A stretch of DNA of 64,000 nucleotides from Atopsyche davidsoni (GCA_022113835.1 JAILWY010000018.1:7851001-7915000); one strand, 5' to 3'. Counted from the stretch's first letter, positions 37,560 to 51,519 are shown. The notes: generated from the sequence alone by a model not told the origin. Translations and numbers: made by a program.

Positions 37560-38010
37560 CAATGAGAAAACTATTGTTTTATCATAACCGAAGCTCCAAA
37601 GCAGGTGGCTCGGTTGTCGCTCGCGCAGGCAGGCTCGGTGCTGCAAAGACAATAAGATACGTTGCTACATTTCTCGTTAAATTCGTACGAAGAAAAAATA
37701 AGCTCGATGATCGATCGTTTCCCGCACAAAAGCGTCGTCATGATATGCAACTTTATTCCGGAGTACTTTAAACGAACGCAGCACGGAGGAGAAGAAAGTG
37801 CCGGCAACCCCGCGGAGAGGCCATTCATACGGAATAATTATAAGTGGTGCTCGACGCCGCGCTCGGGACCTCGCGGAAGGCGAGGAAACGAAAGGACTGG
37901 ATGGTTTCGGGCAGCCGTGGTGGGATTCAGCCAGTTTGCGCAAACTGGTTCGAAAGATTGCACCAAAAATAAATTTGCAATACGTCATCTAAGAAGTAAC
38001 AAGGCGTAAA
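37560..38010. promoter_or_regulatory. GC-richer island containing an 18-bp perfect palindrome
   Basis: Stop-poor block with open frames on both strands (115 codons on +, 103 on -) that mirror one another and carry no domain, so I do not call a gene. CCAGTTTGCGCAAACTGG at 37931-37948 is a perfect palindrome. Its right half, continued as AACTGGTT, resembles a Grainyhead-type site. Confidence 0.35.
37931..37948. promoter_or_regulatory. 18-bp perfect palindrome CCAGTTTGCGCAAACTGG
   Basis: Two identical inverted nine-base halves without a spacer. It is suited to binding a symmetric protein dimer; the protein is not known. Confidence 0.5.
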
Positions 38011-39249
38011 AAGCCATTTATATAAAACTATTTTTTTATAACTCTACTAAAAACGGCCGTGAACTTTTAGTGATCGCTCAATATCAGAAATTTTAATGAA
38101 TATAATTTTTTTTTTTTTTATTAAACTATACGTTAAGTCGTATACATATATACATCGTAGAATCCCGTAACAGTTATAGCATGCACGAACAGATATTTTA
38201 ATCCAGGATAAGATTCACAGAGTTTTTTTGTTAATACTATAATTTTTTTTTTTAATGCGGTCAAATTAAGTCTGAAGGATAGATTATGAGATTAGAAAGT
38301 TATATCGCAATAGGATCAGTAGTAATTATTTCAGCTTTGATAATCATTGAACGTGTGAAATGACATAAGTTTTGTTTCTACGTTGGGTACAACTTTACAG
38401 ATAAGATAAACAAGGTTTGTTAATTTATTAAATTATTGAAATATCTACATAAAGCTTTGAATTCTTGGGAATTGCAGTCTCTAATAAGGCGGACATACAG
38501 AAAAATAAAAACTTCACCTTATTTAGTAGAAATCATCACTACAAACATATTATGTTTATTTAGTCAAGTAATTAATTATTTATTTTATGCATTTAGCTAA
38601 CTCCTAGTTTTGAACTACTTAATTTTTTTTTTTTTAAATAATATTCTGTTTATTTCTAACTTGTATAGTTAGAAATTTTATGTCGCTAGATATTTAAAGA
38701 TAAAAATAACCTAAACGCTTTTAAGTCAATATGTGAAGGTAATTAAGTATAAGGAGTCACATGAGTTTATATTTTGTATATTCCTTCCCGAGCAGGTTGG
38801 CACAGTTACTGAGGCTTGAAATTTAACGATCAGTTTTTATGCCGCCGCAGATCAGATCGCCTCCGCGACAACATTAAGGTTCATGGGAACTTCGTGTGAC
38901 GCAAATAAGGGTAATGTAAGTCAAAGTCGCAGCATCGAATGAATATACCGAGATACTTTATTGCGCATTGCCTCGGATGATTGGATTAAGAAAACGGCGC
39001 TTAAAGAGATGTTACAGCATGTGATTTCCTGTGCGGATATTATATTTTATGAAGAAATATTAATTAAACGGAGGATGATGTTCATTATAATTATTTCCGA
39101 CAAGTTCTTGAGCTGGGCGAACTGTTTGGCATATTATTGAAACAATTTCATTTGCTCTCGACGAGTATGACCAGAAATTCGAGTTATTCATAATTTTAAT
39201 AATAAAAAATATATACATATATCTGTTTTGATTAAAAAAAAAATACATG

Positions 39250-39300
39250 TTGGCCCTGTGGTTAGGCCGTGGAATCTTGATCAAGAGGTCCTAAGTTCAG
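39250..39300 (+). repeat. tRNA-derived SINE fragment
   Basis: GGCCCTGTGGTTAGGCCGTGG followed by a B-box-like GGTCCTAAGTTCA matches the split pol III promoter layout of tRNA-derived SINEs common in Lepidoptera. The tail is not recognisable, so the copy is partial. Confidence 0.5.
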
Positions 39301-40764
39301 AAGAAGATGATTTGTATTGACATTTTATGCGACATATCACGTGTAAGAATTGTTTTTTTAGAAAAGCTTAAATGTTATTTATTTTATTTTTAATAAGTAT
39401 AAATATAAACATACTACTTATTTTCAAATGTATCATCTATTAGATAGTAGATAAGAACTTTTCAAAGAAACAGTTTTGAATAAAAAATGACTAGGAAATT
39501 GAAACAATGAAATTAAATTTGTGATCGTATGCAAGTTATTTATTTTTCTATTGTGGATCTTTATTCAAAAGTCGGCGGCTAAGTCTAACCTCATCAAAAA
39601 TCTTGACGCTTTCTTTTTGTGTTGTTATTCAGAAAATTATTGTTTATTTAAAATCCACAACTTGATGTTACAATACTTTTCTGTACGTTTTATGTCCGAT
39701 TCAGTCATAGTGTTAGCAGTATCGCCAACAGATATTAATATCAAGAAGACTTTAATTTTTTAAATGTAAAAATATGCATATACAGTATTGGCAGTACCTC
39801 GGGAAGTCTCCACTCCCCAGCCTGTTTAAAGTCGAGTAGAACTCGTGCATAACCTGTCCCGTTGTCTTGGCGTTTTATTGAATCGGCTTCGGTTATGAAG
39901 AAGTGTCGGTGCATGCTGGAGAGGGTGATGATGGATGCGGTGCGGCACGGCCGATAGTCCGGCCGACAGTTCGGCTGACATCCAAATCAATTACTGGTCG
40001 TAAGTCGATCCACTCCGAATCAATGAATATTTGGCCATCGATAATTCTGCCACCGCAGGCAGAGTGTGACCGGCGCGTGTCCTCACCTGCAGATAACAAT
40101 GTGAAAAATGGGCTTGGGATGCTTTATATTGAGCTTGGAGCTTTGCACTCGTGACGTTTATACGAACGATTTACTTTAATGATCATTACTATTCTAAAAA
40201 GACAAATTCACCGTATAATAATGATTATATAAATTGTACTTAGAGCGTTAAATTAAAATCTTCAGTTTTGAATCTCCAAATGATTGTATGATATAATTGT
40301 AAAATTTAGACAGACAAATAAACTTTGTTTAAAGCTAGATATAAAAACGTTAGATACAGTTTTTTTAGATTAAGATTAATTAATATTGTTAATGACTTTA
40401 TTTGACTAAACTAAAAGAATCACTCAAATTATAATACTTCCTTTAATAAATATTTTCAAAAAACAGTAGCAACTTAGTTATTCAATGTCTATTTATATGT
40501 TATATTATCAGAAATCAACGTAAAAGTTGTGTTTGGGGAGTCGACTTTTGGGGTGAGCATGAAAATATTACCTTTGCCCAAATGCAACGAAGAAGCAGTT
40601 ATCTTATATAATGATTTTGTACTTTAATAAAAAAATAAATAACAAATAACTATTCGTTCTTGGAACGTGAAAACAAATATTCTGATAAGCTTTTATAAAT
40701 TAAAAAAAGCTGCAAAAGAGCTTCTGCAGGAACTGCGCGGAACAGACTGACTTACTGTCGCAAG

Positions 40765-40790
40765 GTCACGAGTTCAGTTGCCATTAAGGC
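40765..40790 (+). repeat. Possible B-box remnant of a tRNA-derived SINE
   Basis: CAAGGTCACGAGTTCAGTTG resembles the B-box half of a SINE head. No A-box is clear upstream. Confidence 0.25.
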
Positions 40791-42289
40791 AAAAACGTGT
40801 ACCCATTTGCACGGACCGCTCTCGGGAGGTAATTGTGTTTTGGGGGGTTTTCAGAAACCGGTCGCCGGCCTGCGCGTTATTCTCTCGATATGGAGCAGCG
40901 CTGCTCGCTCCGCTGTACGGGAATTAATCTTCTTTATCCGAAGCCGTTTTCGGTGCTTTGTACTTTCCACGGGTTTAACGTCTTACACGACTTTTAAGCG
41001 ATATTTTCTTAATAAACATTAATACGGATTGTGGCCATGTTTTTTTTTTTTTTGTTGACAATTGTAGGTAACAATATTATTTTAGTGTTTCATAAATATA
41101 AGACACCTCATCACATGTAGTAAACGTATTTTATATCAACCTACTTAAAAATAATGATAAGTATAACATATTTGCATATGTAATTTTAATCACTAAATTA
41201 TACAGATGTCGTATGTTTACTTTTCCTGGTTGTAATATATTCAATTCAATCAATTTAATTATCAAAATTATTGATAAACAAGATCTCTTCTCATAAGTAA
41301 ATTGAGTTCCTCGCATAGTCAGCAATCCTATTTAATAAGTATGTACATAAATTAAAAATTCTACATACTTGATAGTAGTCATATTTTAATTCATAACTCA
41401 CTTATTGCTAATTATTTACTCAAGTCTAACTGGTTTGTTATTTACGTAAATTTAGCAAAAGGCAAAAGTTCAAATAATCGAAAAATCAAAATATAGCATG
41501 CAATAAGAATCTACAAATATAAACGTGACTCGCACGTGCAAGTTTATTTTTCATACAATTAATTACAAATAACGTGACTGTAATTTCTTATCCAGAGGCA
41601 ACATCCCGGGTATGTAATCGCATAAAGTAATCATTTAAAGTATCAAGAGTACTTTGCATCTCTCTCTTGTATTATAATATATCTCGCTTATTAAAACACG
41701 CCTCCCTTTAGGTTAAAACACTTTTAATGTGTTTGCATTACTCGTTAAGGCATATTTAAATATACAGAGAACAAAATATAATACCTGAGAAGCCGCTGTA
41801 CACAACCACGTTAATGTATTCTTATGCATGCTTTTATAAAAAAGAAAACGTTTTTATCATCGTTATACCTAATTTCATAATAATTATTTATGTATTCAGA
41901 AAAATTAACATGATCAATTGCTTTCCTTACTACCCATATATTTTTATACCAAATAAAAGCATCTGAAAATCTAGTATTAATATGTAGTTTATGTATCGAT
42001 ATACACTTTTGGTAGATTACTTAATCTAAATACTTCGATAAAAGTAAACATTTATAGAAATTTACAAATATATTAATGTTTGGCGTACAAAAGTGTTCTT
42101 AACTAATTAATATGAACTCTTATGCAATAATATAATGATTTGGTTTACTAGTCCACCGATGTATACATTTTGATTTAAACCGGGCAAGAAGTAATATATA
42201 AAATCGCATGACCGCTAACAAGCAACATTAAATGAATTATAATGTAGAACATTCACACCTACTGCAGTTAATTCGTTTCGTACCAATCT

Positions 42290-42690
42290 ACAAGTCCTCG
42301 TAGGTAGCGGTACAAAAACAATTTTTCATCAGGCCGAATTAAATGTCTTGTCAATTTTTCATTTCCACAACGCCCCGGTTTCCATCGCAGAAAACAATTA
42401 ATCCGCTAAACGAAACCCCTTTCGCCGAGAATTCTTTTTATTACTCGGGCGCAGATCACTTCTTAATAGCCGCGCATTTGATTAATTGCTTTTTAATAAT
42501 ATAAATAACCCGCCTCGAGATCCGCGGGCCGAGTGTGAATATTCCCCTTAAATCATTATCTTAACTCGCAGAATTACAATAATTAATATTTTATGCAGCG
42601 AAACATAATTGGAGCAAAATATTCTGCGCGTAAATTGCGTTGAAAACTTTCGCCTCTCGGGGATCGTCAACTATGAATCTCGATAGAAAT
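42290..42690. promoter_or_regulatory. GC-richer island rich in homeodomain cores, strong candidate enhancer
   Basis: About 400 bp of balanced sequence, with AATTAATCCG (K50-homeodomain-type TAATCC) at about 42396, GATTAATTGC at 42480 and AATAATTAATATT near 42576. There are no frames worth noting. By sequence texture this is one of the best regulatory candidates downstream of the gene. Confidence 0.4.
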
Positions 42691-45600
42691 TTATTTAATT
42701 GATATGTATATAATACTTTATGAAGTCCTAGAGCTACGTACACTAAATTTCGACATTTCATCAATTAAATCCTCATGATACTATACATACGAAAAGCATA
42801 ATTAATGTGACTTTCGTTTTAAAAATTAGATAGTTTTTAGTCTACTCCACATACATAAAACTTTTGTCTTTTAAATTATGTATATGCATAAAAAATAATC
42901 AACAGCTGATGCATTGTGTGAAGATCCATAAAAAAAGAAATGCAAAATTATAAATATCATAATGTGGCTATGAATATTCAAGATGCAATAAAGTTTATTT
43001 ATTACTTTACAAAATTGATCGACATACTTTTCGACCTCTGTGTTTCAGTGGGTGTAAGAAGATCGCAATCTTAACCATTTATTGCCATCAGCTACGGAAG
43101 GAGACCATAGGAGATACGCCTGCTGAAATAATCAAGATATCGATTATTTATGTAAACAGACTTGCAGTGCACTGCTTCAACTTAACCGAATGCCTCCTCT
43201 CGCAAGTGTTGGTCGAAATGCGAACTAATTATTCCAATGAAACTGTTTAATTAGTAATATAATACCTCCAGGCAATTACATCTGGAACTGCAAGCACTTA
43301 TATTTTTGGTACAGTGAACGCGTGTTGAAAAATAAATGTTATATTTTATTTTTAGCATCTATAGAACTTTTATTGGATTATTTATTTATCCTTTGGATTA
43401 TACCTTGATCATTAAATAATTCACATTGTTAATTAATGTATTATTATTATTGATTCAGCAAGTGAAGAAATGGTCACTTGATAAAGATTCATTTTGGATA
43501 TATGCATTAAAAATATGGGCATTAAAAATGAATCGAGCCTCGCGGCTTAAGTACATTTGGTTGCACTCCAACTGACGCCCGACATCCTTCATACAATTAC
43601 GGTTAAAGCAACTTGAAAATAAGTATGTGACTTCGTATGTTGTATCGATCTGTCTTGCACTTGCGTACGAGGTGCCTGCGGCTCTCTGCAAATTAAAATC
43701 GATGGAATATTTTAAGCACTTCTTTCAAATTAAAAAATGATTACTTAAGATTTGTATTTGCACCAAATATTTACTTCAGAAACTTTCCAACTCGGGTAAT
43801 TACAAGCACTGGAAACGTAGCATTGATTTTTTTAAATATAAATTAACATTACGTATATGCATCTCATGGAATTAAGACTCATTTTAATAAAACAAAAAAT
43901 AACTTCAGATAATGTAGCACACTATGCAGAACAAAAAATTTCTAAACATTTCAACACGAGGCAGAAATGATTTCGTCACAGTTGCAAAAAGAAAACAGTG
44001 CTGGCTACTAGGTAAGTCAAAAAAACACACTGATAAATCATGATCTAGAGAAGTTGCTAAAATTAAGAAAAAATACATTAAAATGCATCGTATCTGATCG
44101 TGAAAAACATGTAAGTAGTCTTCTTACAACTTTTCCACGCTTCTTTGTTATCTACCACCATTTTCAGATACGATGCATTTTAATGTCTTTTAATTGTCAT
44201 TTTAATTGTATTAAAATAAATATTATTTTTAGGGAGCTTTTTTTAACTAAAGTACAAGATACAAATAGTAAAGCTTTCTTGCATTAGCCGATTTATATAT
44301 AACAACTGAAAAAAATGCGTAGCCTTTATTGCATGTGATAATTAGAAGCTTGGTTAATAGTACAACTAGTTAATGAAAGTTTTACGGTTATTACTGTATG
44401 ATATTAATAAATAATAAAATCCATGTGCAGCTTTTCCAGCTCAAAAGCTCGCAGTCAGATGGCTCCTTCGCTCCCAGCGGCGCAGCCCCGCGAGGCGCGG
44501 ATGATTTACCGACGCGGGATTAATGTTCCAGCTTATTGTTATTTGCTCGCGAGCTATTTGCCTTGCGAGCAATTATTTATTTCATCGCCCACAAACAACT
44601 CAATCTTGGCCAATGAGAGGCCCTCGTGTGTGTGTGCACTCTACATGCGCCGCTTTATCTTTCGCTTCAGTTGAGACTTATGTACCTTCGATAAAAAATC
44701 TGATAGCAAATTTTGTTTAAACAGATCATTGATATATTTTTATTTTAAAGCTTTAATTTTATTAGACTGTTCAAAAGTATTATTACTTCTAAATTGTGAG
44801 ATCTCAAAATTGTCATCATAATCGTAGTTAACAACGATTCATGTTTCATAAAGACAATCTCAAATATGAAACAAACACAATAAACTTTTTGACTATGAAT
44901 TATAAAGTATTAAGTTTAAAAAAAAAATTATATCAATTATCAGTGAATTATAAGCGAAAAATGAGCAGTTACTAAAAAACAGCAACAAAGTAGTTTAAAA
45001 TACTGAAAAAATCTGTCCTATTTGTAACATTCAATTTAATTATTAGGATTCTGTATTGTGAACAATTTAGTTTTTTGTTAATAAATTAACTGTTTTAATA
45101 ATAATAGCACACATATTTTTCTCATTTTACAAGACTTATTTTATTTTGAAAAATTGTGTTATTGTGTTTCTATAGTGTTTAATATATTTATTCTTTGTGT
45201 TTTCTTTCCTTTTTTTATTCAACAAACTAGCTACACTTTCAAAACCTGTACTCCCCGGCCACCGGAGCGGTAAAAATCGTATATAAATATTCCAAAGCTG
45301 AGACGATTTTACAATAAAGACCAAAATAGCACGAATGAAAAGTTATTATACAAAAAAAAACAATTTTCATAACTCATTACAAGCTGGAATATTTGTATAC
45401 TTTTTATTTTTATTTAAATTATATATTGTACCATATAAGCAACACTATTTGTTTTGCACGTTTAATGAACCGTTAAATATTGCACCGGAAACAGAAAAAA
45501 TTAATCGATTTTTTTTATTATTGAACTTTACTATACTACTAGGAGCAACATGCTAAGGAAAATTCACATATACTTATAATAATAAAATTAATGAATAGAC

Positions 45601-46395
45601 GAACAATCTAAAAAAAAAAAATTATTTAGGTTCATAAAAGTTTTATATTGAAGGTTATTGTGTATTTTTTTATATAAAGTTTGTTGCATTAAAAGAATTA
45701 TCGAAAATATAAACTCCCACAGTCCACCAGCTAGCTACATTACATTAGGTTTACCGAAAATGTATTTTAACTACTGTTATTATAGATCATTGTAGAATGT
45801 TTTACTGCAATTATCTGACACTTAGATTTCAAGGATTCCGCAATTTAATTGCGATACGTCTTGAGATGTAAAATTGCAATGACTTTTTTGATCTGACCAT
45901 AATGGACGTCGTAGAGTAAATTATTACAATGATTTATAATTTTCAATATAACAATCAATTAAAATCAATAACCGTAACGGATATTAGAAGTATCTGCTAT
46001 AAAATTTCCTGTGTTTCTTTAGGAATATTAATATTGTCTGTAAGTAAAAAAAAAAGAACACAAGGACACCTCGATACACCTTATCCAACCGTTTGATCTA
46101 GTATTAGCTAAAATTTACTACTTATACCATAGTTTGGTAATGTCATAGCACGTTTTACATTATTGAATTTAAAGGCTCTGCGTCTTAAAATCGGCAAACC
46201 TGTGACGTCATCAAACCATAATTTAGGTATATCTACCTTAGTGAATAAACCTAGAAAATGCGTTCAAATAACAATATGCCGTATTCTTCTTAAATATTCT
46301 TATTAATATTTTTTTTATTCATAATTTTTTACACATCCATTTAATAAGCGTATTATGAATAAGCCGATAACAAGAATGGAGGAAGAGTAGAATAT
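42691..46395. other. Intergenic stretch with islands at 43540-43690 and 44430-44690
   Basis: AT-rich with a perfect 22-bp inverted repeat near 44076-44185 (separate entry) and AAATCGAT at 43696. The 83-codon + frame in the second island has no domain. No gene is seen. Confidence 0.4.
44076..44185. repeat. Perfect 22-bp inverted repeat with 66-bp spacer
   Basis: Arms 44076-44097 and 44164-44185 are exact reverse complements (core TGCATCGTATCTGA / TCAGATACGATGCA). Similarity continues weakly outside the arms. It may be a MITE remnant or a structured RNA; neither is proved. Confidence 0.7.
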
Positions 46396-48825
46396 CATAC
46401 CTGTGATCAATCGAAGTTCTGCGAAGTTCGCTTTTGTACGAGGGTGATTTTTCATTTTCCAGAGCATGATTTAGGAATCCTTGGAAGTTGAACCGAGCGG
46501 TCTCCTCGTCGGTCGGACACTTTGTCGCTCCACTGGGCGCACGTTCAGCTGGAGAGGTTTTGTGGACCGCAACACGGAATCCTCGCAAGGACACTCGCGG
46601 ATGAATCACTGCGGCATTCGACATCTTGGATCCTCAACCTGTTGTTCAGTAGCTAACAGGATCAAAAATAAATTTATTAAAACCATAATACTTTAAAAGT
46701 TTAACATTAAAAATGACGGGTATCTAATTATTATGCTGAGACTAAATGTTTGCAGGGCTTTACCAATGTCAGTGTTCAATCAATGTTTTTTTAAGTTTTT
46801 CAAGGTTTTGTCTTACAAAGAGCAGCATATAATCTTTTTAAAAATTAATTAATAATAAAAAAAACAGGCAAACAAACATAAACAATAAATATATAATCCT
46901 ATCTTAAATATAAATATTTGTTTACGTTTATCATGAATAAAATATATAAATAGTAGTTATGAACTACAATTATATCATGGCAGGTTTTGGCGACTATTAA
47001 GTACGTTAAGTTTAAAGTTAAATTAAATTTCTGATGGATCTGAAATATTTCATTGTTTAAGTTGGCAATATCATTCCTGTATTTTGTTTACTGGATGCCT
47101 TAATACAAATGAATTTCTGCGTTGAATTCATAATCGATACTTGAAACAAATTAGCACCCTGATAGTATTTTAGTAATTATTCTAATGTATTCGTTCAAAA
47201 AATAATAAAGTATTGACAAGTTTGTGAAATGGAGATTCTAAAAATATTTTTTTCATTTTTATTCTACTTCAGATATTAGTTTAGTTGAGATATCTGTAGA
47301 CAGAACGGGAGGGGGGGCAATGGCGTCTCTGTCACGGTGCCTGACTCTGGGCTGAGTGGTCACTCTTCCTCGTCGTTCTGCATAATAACAATGTCACCTT
47401 CACCAGGTCACTCTTGTAAAGTCAGATCTAATTAAGTCCGCTTCAGTTGCGTTATATTTGTTGAGTAACAAGAAGCCAATGAATCCGCGGGTGAGATTCA
47501 GCGACGGCCTTCGGTGGCCGCAGTGGAGTAGCAGACTTCCGTCTGTAAATTGCTTCTTCAAAAAGGTAAATTACCTTTTTTGATCAGGCTTTATACTCAC
47601 TTTATTGTTAGGAAAAAAAAATTACCTTGAGTGAATAATACTCCACTTTTTGTAATAACAGATTCCGATTGAATCTCCAGAGCGTACTTCTCAAGCTTCC
47701 CATCGATGTTGCGCACACAGCTTTAGACCTTTTTGTATTGCATCATTTCAGCATTTAATATTTGGGTCCAATTTTGTACGATTCTAGATTGATACTCGAA
47801 TAATCCAATTTTATTAGACTGAAATCGTACCAATTTAGCTCCGACCTAATGCCCGACATCCGTTAAACTTTATGATTATTGTATCTGCCTTTTCAATTAA
47901 AACTCCACTTAAGTAAATCGCTACGGTATCCTCGCGGGTAATTTTCCTTTACAAACATTTTAATCGAGTTTAATCGAGTCGGGAGTGATTTACATTTCCT
48001 CGCGAGTGCAGGCGGGGACGCGCGGCCTTGCGATTCAGCGTCGTCACCAAAACGCCGCGGCTCCGGCCAGCTCGGCGTGACGGACACCTCACTCCGCCGC
48101 AGCCTCTGAGGTTAGTAATTATCGCTGCAGCCCGGATGTCAACCAGTTCAAAATTTAAAAAAAATCAGGAAATTTTTATAAGTATGCAGTGGAATAGACA
48201 CCTTGTTTTTGTTATTTGATGAAATATGAATTGCGTTCACTAGTATAAAACATATCAAAAGAATATAAAGCTTGATTTATAACATCCGATATCAGAATAA
48301 AATTAATACACGTATTTCTCAAAAGCTTTCATAACATCTAATTAACTCATTCAAAATCATATATGAGATAAATATTATCGTTTGCTTAAAAGTCACTTTT
48401 AATAAATAATTTTACTAATGTTAAATAAATATAAATTTGTACTTCTTATATACGCTGTGATGCAGATGTGTGCTGTGAGGATGTGGTTTGTATAAATACT
48501 GATTAATAATATATTACAGTTTTCTTCTGCCGTCATTAATAATATTTAATTCTTTCGTGGCATGCTCTCACCAAAGCTACTGGATTTAGCATTCCCGTAT
48601 ATTGTGACGAGACTTAATTTAAAATTTAAGAATCCAAACATAAATAACAGTTTCATTCTAGAGAAAACTTTTTAATCAAAGAGTCAGATTCCAGAATTAC
48701 ATTTTGGAAAGTATTTTTCATGGAAAGACTCATTGTATTTTTACATTATCATCCAGTTTGTAAATCAATAGAAAAATGTTAAAAATATATAAATATAAAT
48801 ATACAAACACATATGCTGTTCTTAT
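46396..48825. other. Intergenic stretch with islands at 46400-46640, 47290-47530 and 48000-48150
   Basis: Islands have overlapping short frames on both strands without domains. A perfect palindrome with 10-bp arms (AAAAAGGTAA / TTACCTTTTT) is centred on 47570. No gene is seen. Confidence 0.4.
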
Positions 48826-48829
48826 TTAT

Positions 48830-49080
48830 AAAGGCCTCACCGCTTTTTCTTCGCACATGTCGATTCTGTGCCGATCCTTGTCAGGAGACACTGCAATGAT
48901 AGTCTCATCTGTCCAGTGGACCTTTGGGCAACCCATCTCAAGTAACATTCAATTACTTTCCTTATATATTGACGGTCAATCTTTCGAGTCCAGCCCACTG
49001 ACATATCAGCTTATTCACTGCCATGTTTGTATTTACCCATTTGGTCAGAGCTCTCATCAATTCCTTAAATTTTTTTATGT
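48830..49080 (-). pseudogene. Degraded fragment of a LINE-type reverse transcriptase C-terminus (possible)
   Basis: On the minus strand, frames broken by stops and shifts give KLICQWAGLERLT, then VIECY, then MGCPKVHWTDETI and DRHRIDMCEEKA. This order resembles the conserved end of non-LTR retrotransposon polymerases in insects (WAGH..R..D.R, then a G.P..RW.D.I patch, then QDR..W..MEEA). There is no intact frame. An A/T-rich tail region lies just beyond the 3' end (48776-48830). Similarity is judged by eye. Confidence 0.4.
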
Positions 49081-50817
49081 GGTCTTTTTTGTTATGCAAA
49101 AGCGTGCGATTTATCTATAGTACTGTAGTGCTACAAAAATTAAAATCACTATTTAAATTCTATATTTTGTATATACAAACCATAAATATTACTATAAGCT
49201 TCCTTACGATATTAAAAGCGTTATTTGAGTTTAATGGTAAGCGCCGATTTTCAATTTTTACAATTGCCGTTCTTATTACCCGTTAGGTAAAATTAATGAT
49301 TAATAAAATATAACACGAGGCAAATCACGAGAGAAATGATAGATAATTAACGGAATAGACTTTTACAATTTATAATAAGCAATATTTACGAGCTGGGCGA
49401 GCTCGGCCACTCCATAGCCGCCCACAGCCGGCTTCTCCTGCTGGCCGACTCCTGGCGAGTTGGCACGTCTCAGCGTAATAATAATTACTATTGTACAGCG
49501 TTTCTGATTAGGGACTGAATCCAGATTCATTTAATTACTCAACCTTAGATTGTACCGTATTTTTGAAGAGAACACGCAAATACCATGCCCTAATTAAGCA
49601 ATTTATATTTATACTCTCTGAGATAAGTTTAGCAATTTTAGCGGTCACTGTTATTCATGTCATTTCATAATAATTTATATATTATCAGACTCAAAGATTT
49701 CACTGAAACGTTTTATTTTCATTTACTCCATACCACACTCTCTATTAACGTCCAATACGGATCATATATATTGTATTTAAAACCTTAATAATACTTAATT
49801 ATTTATTAACATTTTAAATAAACTTGCTTGTTGACAGTCGGTACTGATAGTTGTATGATTTCTATTGTTAAATTTCAAATTGAAAATAGTCACGGTGGAC
49901 AGTTCGACTATAAAAAGACCATGGTATCCAGGAATATATCTTAATATAAGCCTCCTCTGCACCAATAAATTAATTCGGATATATTTCATGTCATTGCAAC
50001 GTGATATGTGCCACCTTTGACTAATGCAAGATTATCAAAAAAATATTTTTGATTAAAGATAATATAACAGATTTACAAAATCTTCAAAGCGTTGTCACTA
50101 AAAAATAAACAGTTACACAATAAATCTTTTATTTATTTGAATATAGCGCAAAGGAATTTATGATTTCAAATAAATTACTTCATTGCTAATCTAATTTTAT
50201 TACGTTTACTGCTAAAGTTAAGTCGAATCATAAAATGCATTTGATTTGCTTTCGAATCAAGTTCAGAAACATAAGGGCAATATTCCACATTATTATTATC
50301 ACGCATTTTATAAACTGTGTTACTTTAAACTGGATGTACTCTTTTTACGTTAAAAAAGTGCACGATTTATTATAAGTGTTTTTTTTTATACAGGATATCC
50401 TTTTAAAAACAAAGTGTAGAACGTAAACTTTATAGAATTATAATTGATATCAGCTTAATTACACGTCGAATCTTATTTAACCTTTATTTGAAAATGTCAC
50501 GTATATTTCAAGAATAAAACACGGTGAAAATAGGTTTTGTTTAGTTATGTTTATGCAATCCTGCGTGAATACCGGCTAATCGAGTTAATAAGTCTGATTA
50601 ATATCTTTATGAAAATATGCAAAATGTTCCAAAGAATTTGCTACTGATCTGTAAAAAAGAAAAGATTACGATGATTTATGAGTATCGACTTATTTCAGAA
50701 TATCCTCACGATTAAGTTTTTGATTTCTACAGATAACGTTACTTAACAGTATCGTGATATTGAAAAACCGAACCATTTATATAGAGATTATATTTAAATA
50801 TCCAATAATAATATATG

Positions 50818-50907
<90 letters not shown>

Positions 50908-51515
50908 CATCTCAAATGTTTTGAACAAGACTAAAAAGTATAAAAATATCCTGTTTTAATCCGACCAAACTTATAAACAATATACATGTAATGCAATTCT
51001 AAATGTTGTCATCTATAGGGTGTTCATGAGTTACATTCACACTGTCCACAAGGAGGCAGAAACAAATGTTCGACAAACACGATTCTTATCCGCCATTTTA
51101 AATTCTGATCCGGATGATTTAAATAGAAGTGCATAGTAATAATCCATATTGTCTCATGCATTCAGGGGTGGATCTAGTTATTACATATAATATTTGACAA
51201 GTTTTACTTATTTAATTTGATAATTGTTTTGTTTTTTACCAATTGCTATAAAACAAAACAAAGATAATTCATTTACTTGCAATAAAAAAATTATTAATTT
51301 TATTTATTTATTTTTAATTTAACCGTTGGTGAGTTATTTCATCAGTATAAAATCGGTGTTATGTACCTTTTTTCAAAGTGTTTCTGTTCAACAGAAATAT
51401 AAAAAACAACATTTGGGATATTAAGATAATTAAAGTCTACATTATTGATTTTATTTTTTTAATTTTTGATCGTAATTGTATTATTCTTCAAAAATTCTCA
51501 ATACACTCATCCCTC
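49081..51515. other. Intergenic stretch, AT-rich, with a TA microsatellite
   Basis: A small GC-richer patch at 49380-49490 and the dinucleotide array at 50809-50900 are the only structures noted. Confidence 0.45.
50809..50900. repeat. (TA)n microsatellite
   Basis: Near-perfect alternating AT of about 90 bp, with GT/AC interruptions at the left edge and GTATGTAC at the right edge. Confidence 0.95.
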
Positions 51516-51519
51516 TTTT

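Larger units (their letters stand above)
38011..42289. other. Intergenic stretch with small islands and SINE remnants
   Basis: Mostly AT-rich with T and A homopolymer runs. Islands lie at 38780-39010, 39790-40150 and 40730-41010. The second holds a 12-bp unit repeated three times with changes (39948-39983, CGGCCGACAGTT type). The third contains a SINE-like GGTCACGAGTTCAG. No gene is seen. Confidence 0.4.

Noticed and set aside
37662..38009. 115-codon + frame and its 103-codon minus-strand mirror
   Set aside because: Both strands are open over the same GC-rich island and neither encodes a recognisable domain.
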